Source: Natronoarchaeum rubrum
Lineage (GTDB): Archaea; Halobacteriota; Halobacteria; Halobacteriales; Natronoarchaeaceae
Direction: 5' to 3'
Length of the DNA: 64,000 nt
Assembly: GCF_024494695.1 (NCBI RefSeq)
Contig: NZ_JANHDP010000003.1
Span: forward strand, 1-64,000
Below are positions 42,108 through 54,441 of this stretch, piece after piece (within the stretch, counting starts at the first letter, position 1; the number at the start of each line of letters is the position of its first letter). The position numbers were made by a program, and so were the translations under genes. The notes beneath the pieces are model-generated. The model did no database searches and was not told the DNA's origin. It saw nothing but the letters and a program-made list of their open reading frames with translations.

Positions 42108-44612
42108 TTACTCGTCGTCGGTCGGCACGCTCTGTGCCTCAACAACGTCGTCGCCCTGCGCGTCTTCGGCGTCAGGCGTCGCAGCGGGCAGCACGTCGAC
42201 GCTGGCGACGGCGTCGCCCGCCTCGACGTCCATCACGGTCACGCCCATCGTGTTGCGGCCGACGGTCGAAACGTCGGCGGCGCGGGTGACCATGATCTGG
42301 CCGTTCTCGCTCATCAGCACCAGCCGATCGTCTTCGGCGACCGACTTCACTGTCGCGACCGGCCCGTTGCGCTCGCCGGTCTTGATGTCGATGAGGCCCA
42401 TGCCGTACCGCGACTGCGTGCTGTACTCCGCGAGCTTCGTCCGCTTGCCGAACCCGTTGCGGGTAACCGTCAGCAGGGCGTTATCGTCGTCCTCGTCGGT
42501 CGCGACGAGCCCGGCGACCTTGTCGTCGTCCTGCAGCTTGATGCCGCCGACGCCCCGGGCGTTCCGGCCCATGCAGCGGACCTCGGACTCGTCGAACCGG
42601 ATCGTCATGCCGCCCTCGGTGGCGATCACGAGATCCTTGGTGCCGTCCGTAACTTCGACGTCGACGAGCTCGTCGCCGTCTTCGAGATCGGCCGCGATGA
42701 TCCCCGTCGAGAGGATGTTCTCGAACTCCTCGCCGGCGGTGCGTTTGACGTAGCCGTCGCGGGTGACCATCGTCACGCGCTCGCCGTCCTCGAACTCGTC
42801 GGTGGCGACGACGGCGGTGATCTCCTCGCCGTCGTCGAAGTCGATCAGGTTGATCGCCGACTTACCCCGCGCCGTACGGCTCATCTCGGGGATCTCGTAG
42901 GTCTTCAGGCGGTAGACCTGCCCGTGGTTCGTGAAGCAAAGGAGGTAGTCGTGGGTGTTCGCCCGGAACACCTTCGAGACCCGATCGCCCTCCTTCACGT
43001 CGGCGCCGATGATGCCTTTGCCGCCCCGACCCTGGGGGTCGAACCGTTCGGCGGGCATCCGCTTGACGTAGTCGTCCTCGGTGACGACGACGACGACCTC
43101 CTCCTCGGCGATGAGGTCCTCGTGGGTAACCGTCCCCTGGTCCTCGATGATGCTCGTCCGGCGGTCGTCGGCGTACTCCGCTTTGATCTCGCGGAGCTCC
43201 TCTTTGATGACCGAGAGCAGCTCCGACTCGTTTTCGAGGATCGTCTCCAGGCGCTCGATGTTGGCCTGCACGTCCTCGTACTCGGATTCGATCTCGGCGG
43301 CCTCCATCGACGTGAGGCTGCCAAGCTGCATCCGAACGATGTGGTCCGCCTGGTCGGTCGAGAAGTCGTAGGCCTCGATCAGCGCCTCCTTCGCCGCGTC
43401 GCGATCCTCGGAGTCCTGGATCAGCTCGACCACGTCGTCGACGTTCTCCAGCGCGGTGAGGCGGCCTTCGAGGATGTGCGCTCGATCCTCGGCTTCAGCG
43501 AGGTCGTACTCGCTGCGGCGGCGCACGACTTCCTTGCGGTGTTCGACGTAGTGTTCGAGGGTTTCCTTGAGCGTCAGCACCCGGGGCTGGCCGTCGACGA
43601 GCGCGAGGTTGATGACGCCGAATGTGTTCTCGAGGTGGTGCTCCAGAAGCTGGTTCTCGACGACGTCGGCGTTGGCGCCGCGCTTGAGTTCGACGACGAT
43701 CCGGACGCCGTTCCGGTCGGACTCGTCGCGCAGGTCGCGAACGCCCTCGATCTTGCCCTCGTTGACGTCGTCGGCGATGCGCTCGACGAGACGCGCTTTG
43801 TTCTGCTGGAAGGGGACCTCGGTGATGACGATCTGATCGTCGTCGGTCTCGTACTCGGCGCGGACGCGGACGCGACCGCGGCCGGTCGAGTACGCCGAGT
43901 AGATGGCGTCCCGGCCGACGATGTTCGCGCCGGTCGGGAAGTCGGGCCCCTTGACGTGCTCCATCAGGTCCTCGACGGTCGCCTCGGGGTCGTCGATCAG
44001 CTCGATCGTGGCGTCGACGACCTCGCCGAGATTGTGCGGCGGGATGTTCGTCGACATCCCCACCGCGATGCCCGAGGAACCGTTGACCAGCAGGTTCGGG
44101 AACGCCGACGGCAGCACGTCGGGCTCCTGCAGGCGGTCGTCGTAGTTCGGCGAGAAGTCGACGGTGTCTTTCTCGATGTCGGTGAGCATCTCTTCGGCGA
44201 TGGGGCTCATCCGGGCCTCGGTGTAGCGCATCGCCGCGGCCGGGTCGCCGTCCATCGAGCCGAAGTTGCCCTGGCCGTCGACAAGCGGATGCCGCATCGA
44301 GAACGGCTGGGCCATGCGAACGAGCGTGTCGTAGATAGCGCTGTCACCGTGCGGGTGGTAGTCACCCATCGTCTCCCCGATCACCGAGGAGGACTTCCGG
44401 TGGCTCGTGTTGCTGGTGACGCCCATCTCGTGCATCGCGTAGAGGATGCGCCGGTGGACGGGCTTGAGCCCGTCACGGACGTCGGGCAGCGCGCGGCCCG
44501 CGATGACGCTCATCGCGTAGTCGATGTAGCTCTGCTCCATCTCGTCTTCGACGCGCACGCGCTCTACGCGGGCAGCGTCGACGTCTGTCGGATCGGGTAC
44601 GTCTGAACTCAT
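42108..44612 (-). CDS. gyrA: DNA gyrase subunit A
   Basis: Breaks and rejoins DNA to introduce negative supercoils with GyrB. 834 residues. [20 protein letters not shown] begins the winged-helix domain; [20 protein letters not shown] is the quinolone-resistance region, and [12 protein letters not shown] contains the catalytic Tyr. The C-terminal beta-pinwheel begins with the GyrA box [11 protein letters not shown] (QGRGGKG, one change from the bacterial QRRGGKG), which marks a true gyrase rather than topoisomerase IV. Follows gyrB with a 13-base gap (operon). Gyrase reached haloarchaea from bacteria. Confidence 0.97.
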   Translation of the reverse strand: MSSDVPDPTDVDAARVERVRVEDEMEQSYIDYAMSVIAGRALPDVRDGLKPVHRRILYAMHEMGVTSNTSHRKSSSVIGETMGDYHPHGDSAIYDTLVRMAQPFSMRHPLVDGQGNFGSMDGDPAAAMRYTEARMSPIAEEMLTDIEKDTVDFSPNYDDRLQEPDVLPSAFPNLLVNGSSGIAVGMSTNIPPHNLGEVVDATIELIDDPEATVEDLMEHVKGPDFPTGANIVGRDAIYSAYSTGRGRVRVRAEYETDDDQIVITEVPFQQNKARLVERIADDVNEGKIEGVRDLRDESDRNGVRIVVELKRGANADVVENQLLEHHLENTFGVINLALVDGQPRVLTLKETLEHYVEHRKEVVRRRSEYDLAEAEDRAHILEGRLTALENVDDVVELIQDSEDRDAAKEALIEAYDFSTDQADHIVRMQLGSLTSMEAAEIESEYEDVQANIERLETILENESELLSVIKEELREIKAEYADDRRTSIIEDQGTVTHEDLIAEEEVVVVVTEDDYVKRMPAERFDPQGRGGKGIIGADVKEGDRVSKVFRANTHDYLLCFTNHGQVYRLKTYEIPEMSRTARGKSAINLIDFDDGEEITAVVATDEFEDGERVTMVTRDGYVKRTAGEEFENILSTGIIAADLEDGDELVDVEVTDGTKDLVIATEGGMTIRFDESEVRCMGRNARGVGGIKLQDDDKVAGLVATDEDDDNALLTVTRNGFGKRTKLAEYSTQSRYGMGLIDIKTGERNGPVATVKSVAEDDRLVLMSENGQIMVTRAADVSTVGRNTMGVTVMDVEAGDAVASVDVLPAATPDAEDAQGDDVVEAQSVPTDDE

Positions 44613-44625
44613 GTAGATGCCTCCA

Positions 44626-46578
<1,953 letters not shown>

Positions 46579-46836
46579 TCACGTACGCGCGCTCGCGCGT
46601 GAACAGGTAAGCGAACCGTACTGCTACGAGGCGGCGATTACTCCGACGAGCGCCGCCCGGGAAAAACGCCGCCGGCGCGGTCCGCGCCCGTGCGCACGGT
46701 ATCGGGCGTTTGGCACCGCTTACTCCGCGCTGCGATGTCCGAATACTACTGGCTGGTGATACGATCCGCCCGTCGGTGAGAGGTCGGAAGCGCCGGACGA
46801 CGGCGCGAGTTTCACTTTCACTCCGGTAGCGAATGG

Positions 46837-46843
46837 GTTTTAC
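46837..46843 (+). promoter_or_regulatory. TATA box of top6B-top6A
   Basis: GGTTTTA-like AT stretch is centred about 28 bases before the ATG at 46869, giving a leaderless mRNA and supporting that start over 46833. Confidence 0.6.
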
Positions 46844-46868
46844 GTCCCCCGGCGCTACGAGTCGGGTA

Positions 46869-49358
46869 ATGACCTCGTTTCAGTCGACGCTCGGCGACGA
46901 GGCGGGGATCGCAGAGGAGCTGGCCGAGAGCCAGCAGGCGATCTCCATCGCCGAGTTCTTCGAGAAGAACAAGCACATGCTCGGGTTCGACAGCGGGGCC
47001 CGAGGGCTGGTCACGGCCGTCAAGGAGGCCGTCGACAACTCGCTGGACGCCGCCGAGGAGGCGGGGATCCTGCCCGATATCTACGTCGAGATCCGCGAGT
47101 CCGGCGACTACTACACGCTGATCGTCGAGGACAACGGGCCCGGCATCACCAAGGAGCAGCTCCCCAAAGTGTTCGGGAAGCTGCTGTACGGATCGCGGTT
47201 CCACGCCCGCGAGCAGTCCCGGGGCCAGCAGGGGATCGGGATTTCGGCGGCCGTGCTCTACTCCCAGCTCACCAGCGGGAAGCCGGCGAAGATCACCAGC
47301 CGGACGCAGGGATCGGACGAGGCCCAGTACTTCGAGCTGATCATCGACACCGATACCAACGAGCCCGAGATCCGGACCGAGGAGACGACCTCCTGGGACC
47401 GCACGCACGGCACGCGGATCGAGATGGAGATGGAGGCCAACATGCGCGCCCGGAGCCAGCTCCACGACTACATCAAGCACACCGCGGTCGTCAACCCCCA
47501 CGCGCGCATCGAACTGAAAGAGCCGAAGAACCACTTCAAGGGCGAGCGCGCCGAGGAAGCCGAACTCCCCGCCGAGACCGAGGAGATCCGCCCGCACCCC
47601 CACGGCGTCGAACTCGGCACCGTGCTGAAGATGCTGGCCGCGACGGACTCCCACTCGATGTCGGGCTATCTCCAGGAGGAGTTCACCCGCGTCGGGAAGA
47701 AGACGGCCGACAGCGTCGTCGACAACTTCCGCGACAAGTACTACGGCCGGGAGATGACCTGGACGCTCCCGCGGCCCCACGAAGACGCCGACGTCGCGGA
47801 CGCCGTCGCCGAGGCGACGAACGGCAAGGGACCCGAGGCCACCGCGGCGTTCGGGGAGGCCGTCGTCGACAATCTCGACGCCCACGACCGGGTCGCCCAC
47901 TACCACGTCGCCGACGCCGTCGACGCGGCGGCCGACGAAGTCGCCGACGAGTTCGGCGTCACGCTCGGCGAGACCGTCCGAGAGAACGCGATCGAGGCCG
48001 CCTGGATAGCGATCACGGAGGGCGCGACCGGCGAGGACGCCGATGCGGACGCCGCTGACGACGCGGTGGACGCCGACGCCGAAGCGACGACCGTTGGCGG
48101 CCGCCGCGCCGACAGCCTCCACGGGATCGTCGACGAGGCGACGAGCACGCGCAAGGACGACGCGACGGTGCGCGGCGTCGCCGAGCGTCTGGCCGAGAAG
48201 TTCGAGTCCGCTGAGGATCATCGCGATCGGGTCACGCGCGCCGAGCTGCGCGAGTATCTCGATCGCTCTGTCGAGATGTTCCAGAAGACCGACGACGAGG
48301 TGACGTTCGGCGATACCGCCCGCGAGAACGTCGTCGAGGCGCTGTGGACCCGCGCCCGGACGGTCCCCGACGACCCGCCGCTCGTTCGCGAACTCGCCGA
48401 CGATCGGGACGCCGCCAGCGACCTGCTGGAGGCGATGCGGACGACCGACATCATGGCGCCGCCGACGAACTGCCTCGCGCCGATCGAGGACGACCTCGTC
48501 GAGGCCGGACTCCGGAAGGAGTACGACGCCGACTTCTACGCGGCGGCGACGCGGGACGCCGAAGTCCACGGCGGCGACCCCTTCATCGTCGAGGCCGGCA
48601 TCGCCTACGGCGGCGAACTGGAGGAGGGCGGCACGGCCGACGTGCTCCGCTTCGCCAACCGCGTTCCGCTGGTGTACCAGCGCGGCGCCTGCGCGACGAC
48701 GGACGTGATCAAACAGATCGGCTGGCGCAACTACAACCTCGACCAGCCGGGCGGGAGCGGCGTCCCGAACGGGCCCGCGGTGATCATGGTCCACGTCGCC
48801 TCGACGAACGTCCCCTTCACCAGCGAGTCGAAAGACGCCGTCGCGAACGTCCCCGCGATCGAAGACGAAATCGAGCTGGCGATTCGCGAGGCGGCCCGCG
48901 AACTCAAGAGCTACCTCAAGAAGCGCAAGTCCCTGGAGAAGCGCAAGCGCAAGCAGGACGTGCTCGCCGACATCCTCCCCGAGATGGCCGAGAAGGTCGC
49001 GGAGGTCACGGACAACGACGAGCCGAACTTCGACGACGCGCTCGCGCGCATCATGAACAACGTGCTCGTCGAGCGCGAGATCAAGGCCAACGGCGCCGGC
49101 AGCGAGGTAACCGTCACCGTCGAGAACAACTCCAGCACCAACGAGTCGCTCGAAGTGACCGACATCGTCACGGCCGAGCCGACCGACCTCCCCGACGACG
49201 CGACCGTCGTCGAGATGGACGGCGAGTGGTTCGTCAAGTGGTCCGCGGACGTATCGAGCGACGACGAAGCGACGCTGTCGTACGTGACGGCTGACGACGC
49301 CGAGTTCGACCTGAGCGTCGAGGGCGTCGAAGACGCGAAACTCACCATCAAACAATGA
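46869..49358 (+). CDS. top6B: DNA topoisomerase VI subunit B
   Basis: ATPase/transducer subunit of the type IIB topoisomerase. 829 residues. GHKL motifs: [39 protein letters not shown] and [20 protein letters not shown]. The transducer contains the switch lysine region ([17 protein letters not shown] context), and the C-terminus has a beta domain typical of euryarchaea. Between the GHKL domain and transducer, residues about 300-540 form a large insertion in the H2TH region with an internal repeat (about 337-383 and 450-495) and an Asp/Ala linker. Stop TGA overlaps the top6A ATG (ATGA). Confidence 0.96.
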   Translation: MTSFQSTLGDEAGIAEELAESQQAISIAEFFEKNKHMLGFDSGARGLVTAVKEAVDNSLDAAEEAGILPDIYVEIRESGDYYTLIVEDNGPGITKEQLPKVFGKLLYGSRFHAREQSRGQQGIGISAAVLYSQLTSGKPAKITSRTQGSDEAQYFELIIDTDTNEPEIRTEETTSWDRTHGTRIEMEMEANMRARSQLHDYIKHTAVVNPHARIELKEPKNHFKGERAEEAELPAETEEIRPHPHGVELGTVLKMLAATDSHSMSGYLQEEFTRVGKKTADSVVDNFRDKYYGREMTWTLPRPHEDADVADAVAEATNGKGPEATAAFGEAVVDNLDAHDRVAHYHVADAVDAAADEVADEFGVTLGETVRENAIEAAWIAITEGATGEDADADAADDAVDADAEATTVGGRRADSLHGIVDEATSTRKDDATVRGVAERLAEKFESAEDHRDRVTRAELREYLDRSVEMFQKTDDEVTFGDTARENVVEALWTRARTVPDDPPLVRELADDRDAASDLLEAMRTTDIMAPPTNCLAPIEDDLVEAGLRKEYDADFYAAATRDAEVHGGDPFIVEAGIAYGGELEEGGTADVLRFANRVPLVYQRGACATTDVIKQIGWRNYNLDQPGGSGVPNGPAVIMVHVASTNVPFTSESKDAVANVPAIEDEIELAIREAARELKSYLKKRKSLEKRKRKQDVLADILPEMAEKVAEVTDNDEPNFDDALARIMNNVLVEREIKANGAGSEVTVTVENNSSTNESLEVTDIVTAEPTDLPDDATVVEMDGEWFVKWSADVSSDDEATLSYVTADDAEFDLSVEGVEDAKLTIKQ

Positions 49359-50446
49359 GCAGCGACACCAGTTCCGAGGCCCAACAGAAGCTGATCGACC
49401 TTGCGGCGGAGTTCTACGACCAGATGGACCGCGGGGAGATCCCCGAGATGTCCATCCCGACCCGCACCAAGAGCAACATCGTCTTCGACGAGGACGAGGA
49501 CGTCTGGGTGTACGGCGAGCGCGAGAGCACGCGCTCGGCCAACAGCATCCGCGGCGCCCGCAAGCTGCTGAAGGCGATCTACACCATCGAGTTCCTCGAC
49601 AACCAGCTAGAGGAGGACCGCTCGTCGACCCTGCGTGAGCTGTACTACCTCTCTGAGTCGTGGGATTCCAACGAGGCGCAGTTCTCGAATCAAGACGAGT
49701 CGAACCAGCTCATCGAGGACTTAGAGATCGTCTCGGAGGTCCGCCGCGAGGACTTCCACATGCGCCCCGAGGAGTCGGGCGCCAAGGTGATGGGCCCGCT
49801 GCTCCTCCGCGAGCAGACCCGCCGCGGCGACCGCGAGATCCACTGCCAGAAGGACGTCGGGCAGGGCGGTTATCAGATCCCGAACAACCCCGACACGATC
49901 GAGTTCCTGGAGAACGACGCCGACTTCGTCCTCGCGGTGGAGACCGGCGGCATGCGCGACCGGCTCGTCGAGAACGGGTTCGACGACGAGTACGACGCGA
50001 TCGTCGTCCACCTCGGCGGCCAGCCCGCGCGGGCGACCCGTCGGCTGACCAAACGCCTCCACGACGAACTCGGCCTGCCGGTCACGGTGTTCACTGACGG
50101 TGACCCCTGGTCCTACCGGATCTACGGCTCCGTCGCGTACGGGTCGATCAAGTCCGCACACCTCTCGGAGTATCTCGCGACGCCGGAGGCGAAGTTCATC
50201 GGCGTCCAGCCCGAGGACATCGTCGAGTACGACCTGCCGACCGACCCGCTCAGCGACTCCGACATCAACGCTCTGGAGAGCGAACTGGAGGACCCGCGCT
50301 TCCAGACCGACTACTGGGAAGAACAGATCGAGCTCCAGCTCGATATCAACAAGAAATCCGAACAGCAGGCCCTGGCGTCCCACGGGCTGGACTTCGTGAC
50401 CGAGACCTACCTGCCCGAACGGCTCGACGAGATGGGCGTTCTGTAG
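49355..50446 (+). CDS. top6A: DNA topoisomerase VI subunit A
   Basis: Spo11-like DNA cleavage subunit of 363 residues; with Top6B it relaxes and decatenates DNA. The N-terminal CAP/winged-helix domain contains [14 protein letters not shown] with the catalytic Tyr. The TOPRIM domain shows [14 protein letters not shown] (Glu) and [16 protein letters not shown] (DxD metal site). [13 protein letters not shown] near the C-terminus is characteristic. ATGA overlap with top6B implies translational coupling and equal dosage. Confidence 0.98.
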   Translation: MSSDTSSEAQQKLIDLAAEFYDQMDRGEIPEMSIPTRTKSNIVFDEDEDVWVYGERESTRSANSIRGARKLLKAIYTIEFLDNQLEEDRSSTLRELYYLSESWDSNEAQFSNQDESNQLIEDLEIVSEVRREDFHMRPEESGAKVMGPLLLREQTRRGDREIHCQKDVGQGGYQIPNNPDTIEFLENDADFVLAVETGGMRDRLVENGFDDEYDAIVVHLGGQPARATRRLTKRLHDELGLPVTVFTDGDPWSYRIYGSVAYGSIKSAHLSEYLATPEAKFIGVQPEDIVEYDLPTDPLSDSDINALESELEDPRFQTDYWEEQIELQLDINKKSEQQALASHGLDFVTETYLPERLDEMGVL

Positions 50447-50476
50447 ATCGGCGCCGGGCGCGCTCGCCGATCTCTT

Positions 50477-51823
50477 CTACCGTTCTAGCATCCGATCCTC
50501 CACCTCGGGGTCGATCCCGAACTCGCGTGCGTACTCGATCACTCGCTCGTAGACCGTGGCGTCGGTCCGGCGGACGGCGTCGTCGTCGCCGACGGCGGCG
50601 ATCACGTGGTCCGACGCCGAGAGGTAGCCGGGAACCGCCAGCGAGTATCGTTCCCCGTCGTCGATCGGGTCCCCGCCGACGGTCGCGTCGACGAGTTCGC
50701 CGGCGGCGGCGTCGCGGACGACGCGGGCGCCCGAGACGTTGCCGAACCACGAGCGCTCGTCGGCTAAACCGAGACATCGACCGTCCATCTCGGAGAGCGC
50801 GGCCCGAAGCCGCTCGCCCGAGACGTCGAGAACGCGGACGCGATCGGTGAACGGCACCGCGCTCGCGAGGTCGAACGCGGTGACCTCTCCGGCGGCGATC
50901 CGGTCGCCGCGGAGCCCCCCGTCGTGGTAGATTCCGACGTCCGCGTCGCCGCCCCACCGTACGGCGTCGGCGACGAAGTTCCCGATCCGCGTCTCTCCGG
51001 CCCCGTTCCGGTCGGGAACGTCGATCGGGTCGTCGAGTCGGCCGACGGTCTCGGCCAGTCCGGCGTCCCGCCGAGCCTCGCGCAGCGCGTCGACGCCGCG
51101 CTGGGCGACGGGAAACGCGTCGACGTCGTGGTGGGTCGTCTCGCCGCTCGCCAGATCGACCTCGAAGATCGTCCCGCCGTCCCGCTTCGGTCGAACGAGC
51201 GTCGTGCCGTCGATCTCCGTCGATCCCGCCGGCACCGTGTGCCCGCCACAGATCAGGTCGACGTCGGTCGCCCGCGCGATCGCCGCGTCGCCCCCCATGT
51301 GGGCGAGACAGACGACGGCATCAGCGCCCGCCGTCCGCAGTTCCGTCTCGGCCTCCCGGGCGGCCGTGACGGGATCGGTCGTCGAGACCGCCGCACGCCC
51401 GCTCGTCACCGCGTCGAGTTCCGGCGTCGTGACGCCGAAGACGCCGACGCTCGTGCCGTCCACCTCGCGGACGACCCGCCGGCGGACGCCGTCGTCCGCT
51501 CCGAACCGTCGGCCGTCGGCGCGGAGGTTGGCGCTGACGTACGTCGCCGGCGACCTCCGGGCGACCGTCCGCGCGAACTCGGCCCCGTGATCGAAGTCGT
51601 GGTTGCCGAACGTCTCGACGTCGGGATTCAGGAGATCGAGCGCCGTCAGCGGACCGTCGACCCCGAGCACCGTCGTCGTGACGCTGGGCGCCATGTCGTC
51701 CCCGGCGCCCAGCACGAGCGCGTCGTCGTCGCGGCGTTCGTCGAGACAGCCGACCAGCCGCCCGAACGCCCGGGCGTCGTCGTAGACGCCTTCGAGGTCG
51801 CTGTACTGGAGGATGCGGGTCAC
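50477..51823 (-). CDS. 5'-nucleotidase / UshA-type metallophosphatase
   Basis: 448 residues from a GTG start (RVTRILQYSDLEG context). The N-terminal calcineurin-like domain has ALVLGAGDDMAPS, VETFGNHDFDHGAEF (GNHD) and AVVCLAHMGGD plus LICGGHTV (metal-binding His). The C-terminal 5'-nucleotidase domain has ETRIGNFVADAVRW, IYHDGGLRGDRIAAGEV and AVPFTDRVRVLDVSGERL. The usual DxH first metal motif reads SDLEGVYDD, i.e. DxE. No signal peptide, so it is probably cytoplasmic, unlike UshA. Likely substrates are nucleotides or related phosphoesters. Confidence 0.85.
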   Translation of the reverse strand: MTRILQYSDLEGVYDDARAFGRLVGCLDERRDDDALVLGAGDDMAPSVTTTVLGVDGPLTALDLLNPDVETFGNHDFDHGAEFARTVARRSPATYVSANLRADGRRFGADDGVRRRVVREVDGTSVGVFGVTTPELDAVTSGRAAVSTTDPVTAAREAETELRTAGADAVVCLAHMGGDAAIARATDVDLICGGHTVPAGSTEIDGTTLVRPKRDGGTIFEVDLASGETTHHDVDAFPVAQRGVDALREARRDAGLAETVGRLDDPIDVPDRNGAGETRIGNFVADAVRWGGDADVGIYHDGGLRGDRIAAGEVTAFDLASAVPFTDRVRVLDVSGERLRAALSEMDGRCLGLADERSWFGNVSGARVVRDAAAGELVDATVGGDPIDDGERYSLAVPGYLSASDHVIAAVGDDDAVRRTDATVYERVIEYAREFGIDPEVEDRMLER

Positions 51824-52015
51824 GCGACACCATCCCCAACGGGGCAGTCTCGCATCCACACCGGGGGTAGCCGATCCATACGTCGCCAGTCGGTTCGTCC
51901 GAGTAAAAGGCCCGCCATTTCCGCGACGCGCGAGGGTCTTGGGAGTTCGGCGGTCGGATTTCGGCGCCGGACGAACACGTCCCGCGTTTTTCTGAGTTCC
52001 CGTGGAACCCACGGT

Positions 52016-52735
52016 ATGGGAGGCGACGACGACCGCAGCGACCGATTCGATCCGGAGGGAGAACCCGAGCGCGAGGTGGCACAGCAAGCGGCGACCGACG
52101 ACCAGCGCTTCCTCGATCTGCTTCCCCACTACTACCGGGGCGAGGTGTCGCACCTGACCACGGAACTGCGCCGGATCGACCAGACGAGCGACTGGGCGGT
52201 CGCGGTGATGGCGGGGATCATCACTCTCACGTTCTCCGGGCGGAACATTCCCTCGTACCTGCTGTTCGTGGGGATGGCCGCGATGTGCGTCTTTCTGGTG
52301 TTCGAATCGCGGCGCTACCGGACCTACGACGCGTGGCGCTCGCGCGTCCGGCTGCTACAGGAGAACGTGTTCGCGAACGCGTTCGACCCCTCGGGCGTCG
52401 AGCACGAAGACTGGCGTAGAGAACTCGGCAGCGACCTCCGACGGCCGACGCTGAAGATCACGTTCCGAGAGGCGCTGTCGCGGCGGATGCATCGCGTGTA
52501 CGGGCCGCTACTCCTCGTTCTCGGCGCCGCGTGGATCGTCAAGATCACGCTGTTCGCGCCGGATCGATCCGCCATCGAAGCCGCCGAGCTTCCGGCGCTG
52601 GACGGCATCTACGTCATCGGGGCTGTCGGCCTGTTCTACGCAGCGGTGCTCGCGATCGCCTACTGGCCGGCCGAACGCGAGGCGAAAGGCGAGTTCCACG
52701 GCGAGGAGGTCGGCGAGTGGAAGCGCGAGAAATGA
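52016..52735 (+). CDS. DUF2270 membrane protein
   Basis: 239 residues. A charged N-terminus and FLDLLPHYYRGEVSHLTTELRRIDQTSDWAV (quoted in part: LLPHYYRGEVSHLTTELRRI) precede two helix pairs (about 65-100 and 165-225). YRTYDAWRSRVRLLQENVFA and the LGSDLRRP motif are typical of DUF2270. Function unknown. Its stop overlaps the start of the ion-channel gene (ATGA), so the two are coupled and may work together. ATG 52016 is chosen; the long frame upstream is antisense to the nucleotidase gene. Confidence 0.85.
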   Translation: MGGDDDRSDRFDPEGEPEREVAQQAATDDQRFLDLLPHYYRGEVSHLTTELRRIDQTSDWAVAVMAGIITLTFSGRNIPSYLLFVGMAAMCVFLVFESRRYRTYDAWRSRVRLLQENVFANAFDPSGVEHEDWRRELGSDLRRPTLKITFREALSRRMHRVYGPLLLVLGAAWIVKITLFAPDRSAIEAAELPALDGIYVIGAVGLFYAAVLAIAYWPAEREAKGEFHGEEVGEWKREK

Positions 52736-53577
52736 CCCGGCACGACGCCGTTCGGCGCCGCGTCTACGACGTGCTCGACGCGCGTCACGCACACGACCGA
52801 CTGTCGATCGCCGTCAACGGGCTGATCGCCGGGCTGATTCTGCTGAACGTCGTCGGCGTCGTGCTGTTCACCGTCGACGATCTCGCTGCTCGGTACGGCG
52901 CCTACTTTCGCGCCGCCGACGCGTTCTTCGTCGCCGTGTTCTCCGTCGAGTACCTGCTGCGCGTCTGGTCGTGTACGGCCGACGACCGGTTCTCGTCGCC
53001 GGTCCGGGGGCGGCTCAGGTTCGCCCTCACGCCGTACGCGCTGATCGATCTCGTCGCGATTCTTCCCTTTTTCCTGCCGGTAACGGTCGGCGTTCAGGGC
53101 GCGCCGCGGCTCCTGCGGGTCGCGCGGCTGTTTCGGATGCTCAAGCTGGTACGGTACTCCCGGTCGTTGCGACTGCTCGGGACGGTCGTTCGCCGCGAGC
53201 GTGACGTGTTCGTCGTCGTCGGCGCCGGGATGGCCGCCCTGCTGGTTGCCGCCTCCAGTGCGATGTACTTCGCCGAGCGGGGCGCCCAGCCCGAGGCGTT
53301 CAGCAGCATCCCGGCGGCGATGTGGTGGGGCGTGATCACGCTCACGACCGTCGGCTACGGCGACGTCTACCCGGTGACGCCGCTCGGCAGGGTACTCGGC
53401 GGGTTCATCTCCGTGCTGGGGGTCGCGGTGTTCGCGCTGCCGACGGCGATTCTGGTCGAGGGGTTCCGCGAGGTGCTCGGTCGACGCGGGGACGTCGTAG
53501 AGTGTTCCCACTGCGGGCGCGAGATCGACGGTGCGACAGCTGACGGTGTGGAAAACGGGGACGGGGACCGGACGTGA
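52732..53577 (+). CDS. Voltage-gated ion channel, Kv-type
   Basis: 281 residues: six helices S1-S6. S4 carries regularly spaced Arg/Lys (PRLLRVARLFRMLKLVRYSR), and the pore loop reads ITLTTVGYGDVYPVTPLGR with the K+ selectivity filter TVGYGD. After S6 there is a short cytoplasmic tail with VECSHCGREIDG, a single CxxC pair. KvAP/Kch-like. Probably sets membrane potential or K+ balance together with the two TrkH proteins. Translationally coupled to the DUF2270 gene. Confidence 0.92.
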   Translation: MTRHDAVRRRVYDVLDARHAHDRLSIAVNGLIAGLILLNVVGVVLFTVDDLAARYGAYFRAADAFFVAVFSVEYLLRVWSCTADDRFSSPVRGRLRFALTPYALIDLVAILPFFLPVTVGVQGAPRLLRVARLFRMLKLVRYSRSLRLLGTVVRRERDVFVVVGAGMAALLVAASSAMYFAERGAQPEAFSSIPAAMWWGVITLTTVGYGDVYPVTPLGRVLGGFISVLGVAVFALPTAILVEGFREVLGRRGDVVECSHCGREIDGATADGVENGDGDRT

Positions 53578-53629
53578 GCGCCGGTTCTCGATCGGTTGAC
53601 TCGGGTATTCCGGTCCGCGAGCAGCCGGA

Positions 53630-54376
53630 CTACTCGTCGAGCGCGACGGGGACGCCGCGGCGTTCGAGATCGTTCTCGAATGCCTCGGCGTCGGCTTCCA
53701 GCGCGCCGAACGTGTTGTAGTGGATCGGTGCGACGAGGGCGGGATCCAGCGCTTCGGCGAGGTCGGCGGCCTCGCGGCGGTCCATCGTGAAGTTCCCGCT
53801 GATCGACGGCAGGAAAACGTCGACGTCCAGTTCCTCGTGGCCGGGGAGCGCGTCCGAGTCGCCCGGCCAGAACACCGTGGTATCGCCGATCGTGAGGTGG
53901 TAGCCGACTCCGATCCCCTCGGGGTGGTACGGCTCGCCCTGATCGTCGACGTGCGGGCCGTCGGGCTCGTTGTACGCCGCGATCGTCCGAACGATGACGT
54001 CCTCGAACAGCCGATCGGTGTGCTCGTCGACGCGGACGACGTCCTGGGGCAGGTCGCCGAGCGGTTCGACGTCCCGGTCGATCCCCGGCGGGTAGACGGC
54101 GTCGTAGACGACGACCGTGGCGTCCTCGCGCGCGACGCGACGGATCCCGTCCGAATCGTAGTGATGGTCGTGGGTCACCAGCACGAGGTCGCCGTCTCGG
54201 GCGTCGTAGTCCCGGGCCGGCGGGTGGCCGACGCCCTCGGTGTCGGGCGCCCACTCACCGGTGAGCGTGCCGTACCGGCCGGGGTCGAGGTAGACGACGG
54301 TCCCGTCGTCGCCCTCGATGCGGACGGTCGCGTAGCCGAGCCAGTCGATCGTCAGGTCGCCGTGGCTGATCGTCAT
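53630..54376 (-). CDS. MBL-fold metal-dependent hydrolase
   Basis: 248 residues, UlaG-like metallo-beta-lactamase superfamily. TIDWLGYATVRIEGDDGTVVYLDPG opens the fold (quoted here as WLGYATVRIEG and VVYLDPG); the metal motif is VLVTHDHHYDSDGI, followed by FWPGDSDALPG and LVAPIHYNTFG with the later ligands. Substrate unknown; such proteins range from L-ascorbate-6-P lactonase-like enzymes to general hydrolases. ATG 54376 is preferred; the frame upstream merges into the ligase gene antisense. Downstream of the ligase gene on the same strand. Confidence 0.85.
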   Translation of the reverse strand: MTISHGDLTIDWLGYATVRIEGDDGTVVYLDPGRYGTLTGEWAPDTEGVGHPPARDYDARDGDLVLVTHDHHYDSDGIRRVAREDATVVVYDAVYPPGIDRDVEPLGDLPQDVVRVDEHTDRLFEDVIVRTIAAYNEPDGPHVDDQGEPYHPEGIGVGYHLTIGDTTVFWPGDSDALPGHEELDVDVFLPSISGNFTMDRREAADLAEALDPALVAPIHYNTFGALEADAEAFENDLERRGVPVALDE

Positions 54377-54441
54377 GGAGAGTGGTTCGCCCCCTGCGGA
54401 TTCAAGCGTTCGGTTCCGGACGCGGCGCGATGCCAACCGGT

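Noticed and set aside
46833..46868. Upstream in-frame start for Top6B at 46833
   Set aside because: It overlaps the TATA box; the ATG at 46869 has correct leaderless spacing and begins the conserved N-terminus.
50924..52015. Long plus-strand frame upstream of the DUF2270 gene (would give a 603-aa protein)
   Set aside because: It is the antisense shadow of the nucleotidase gene; DUF2270 homology starts only at the ATG at 52016.
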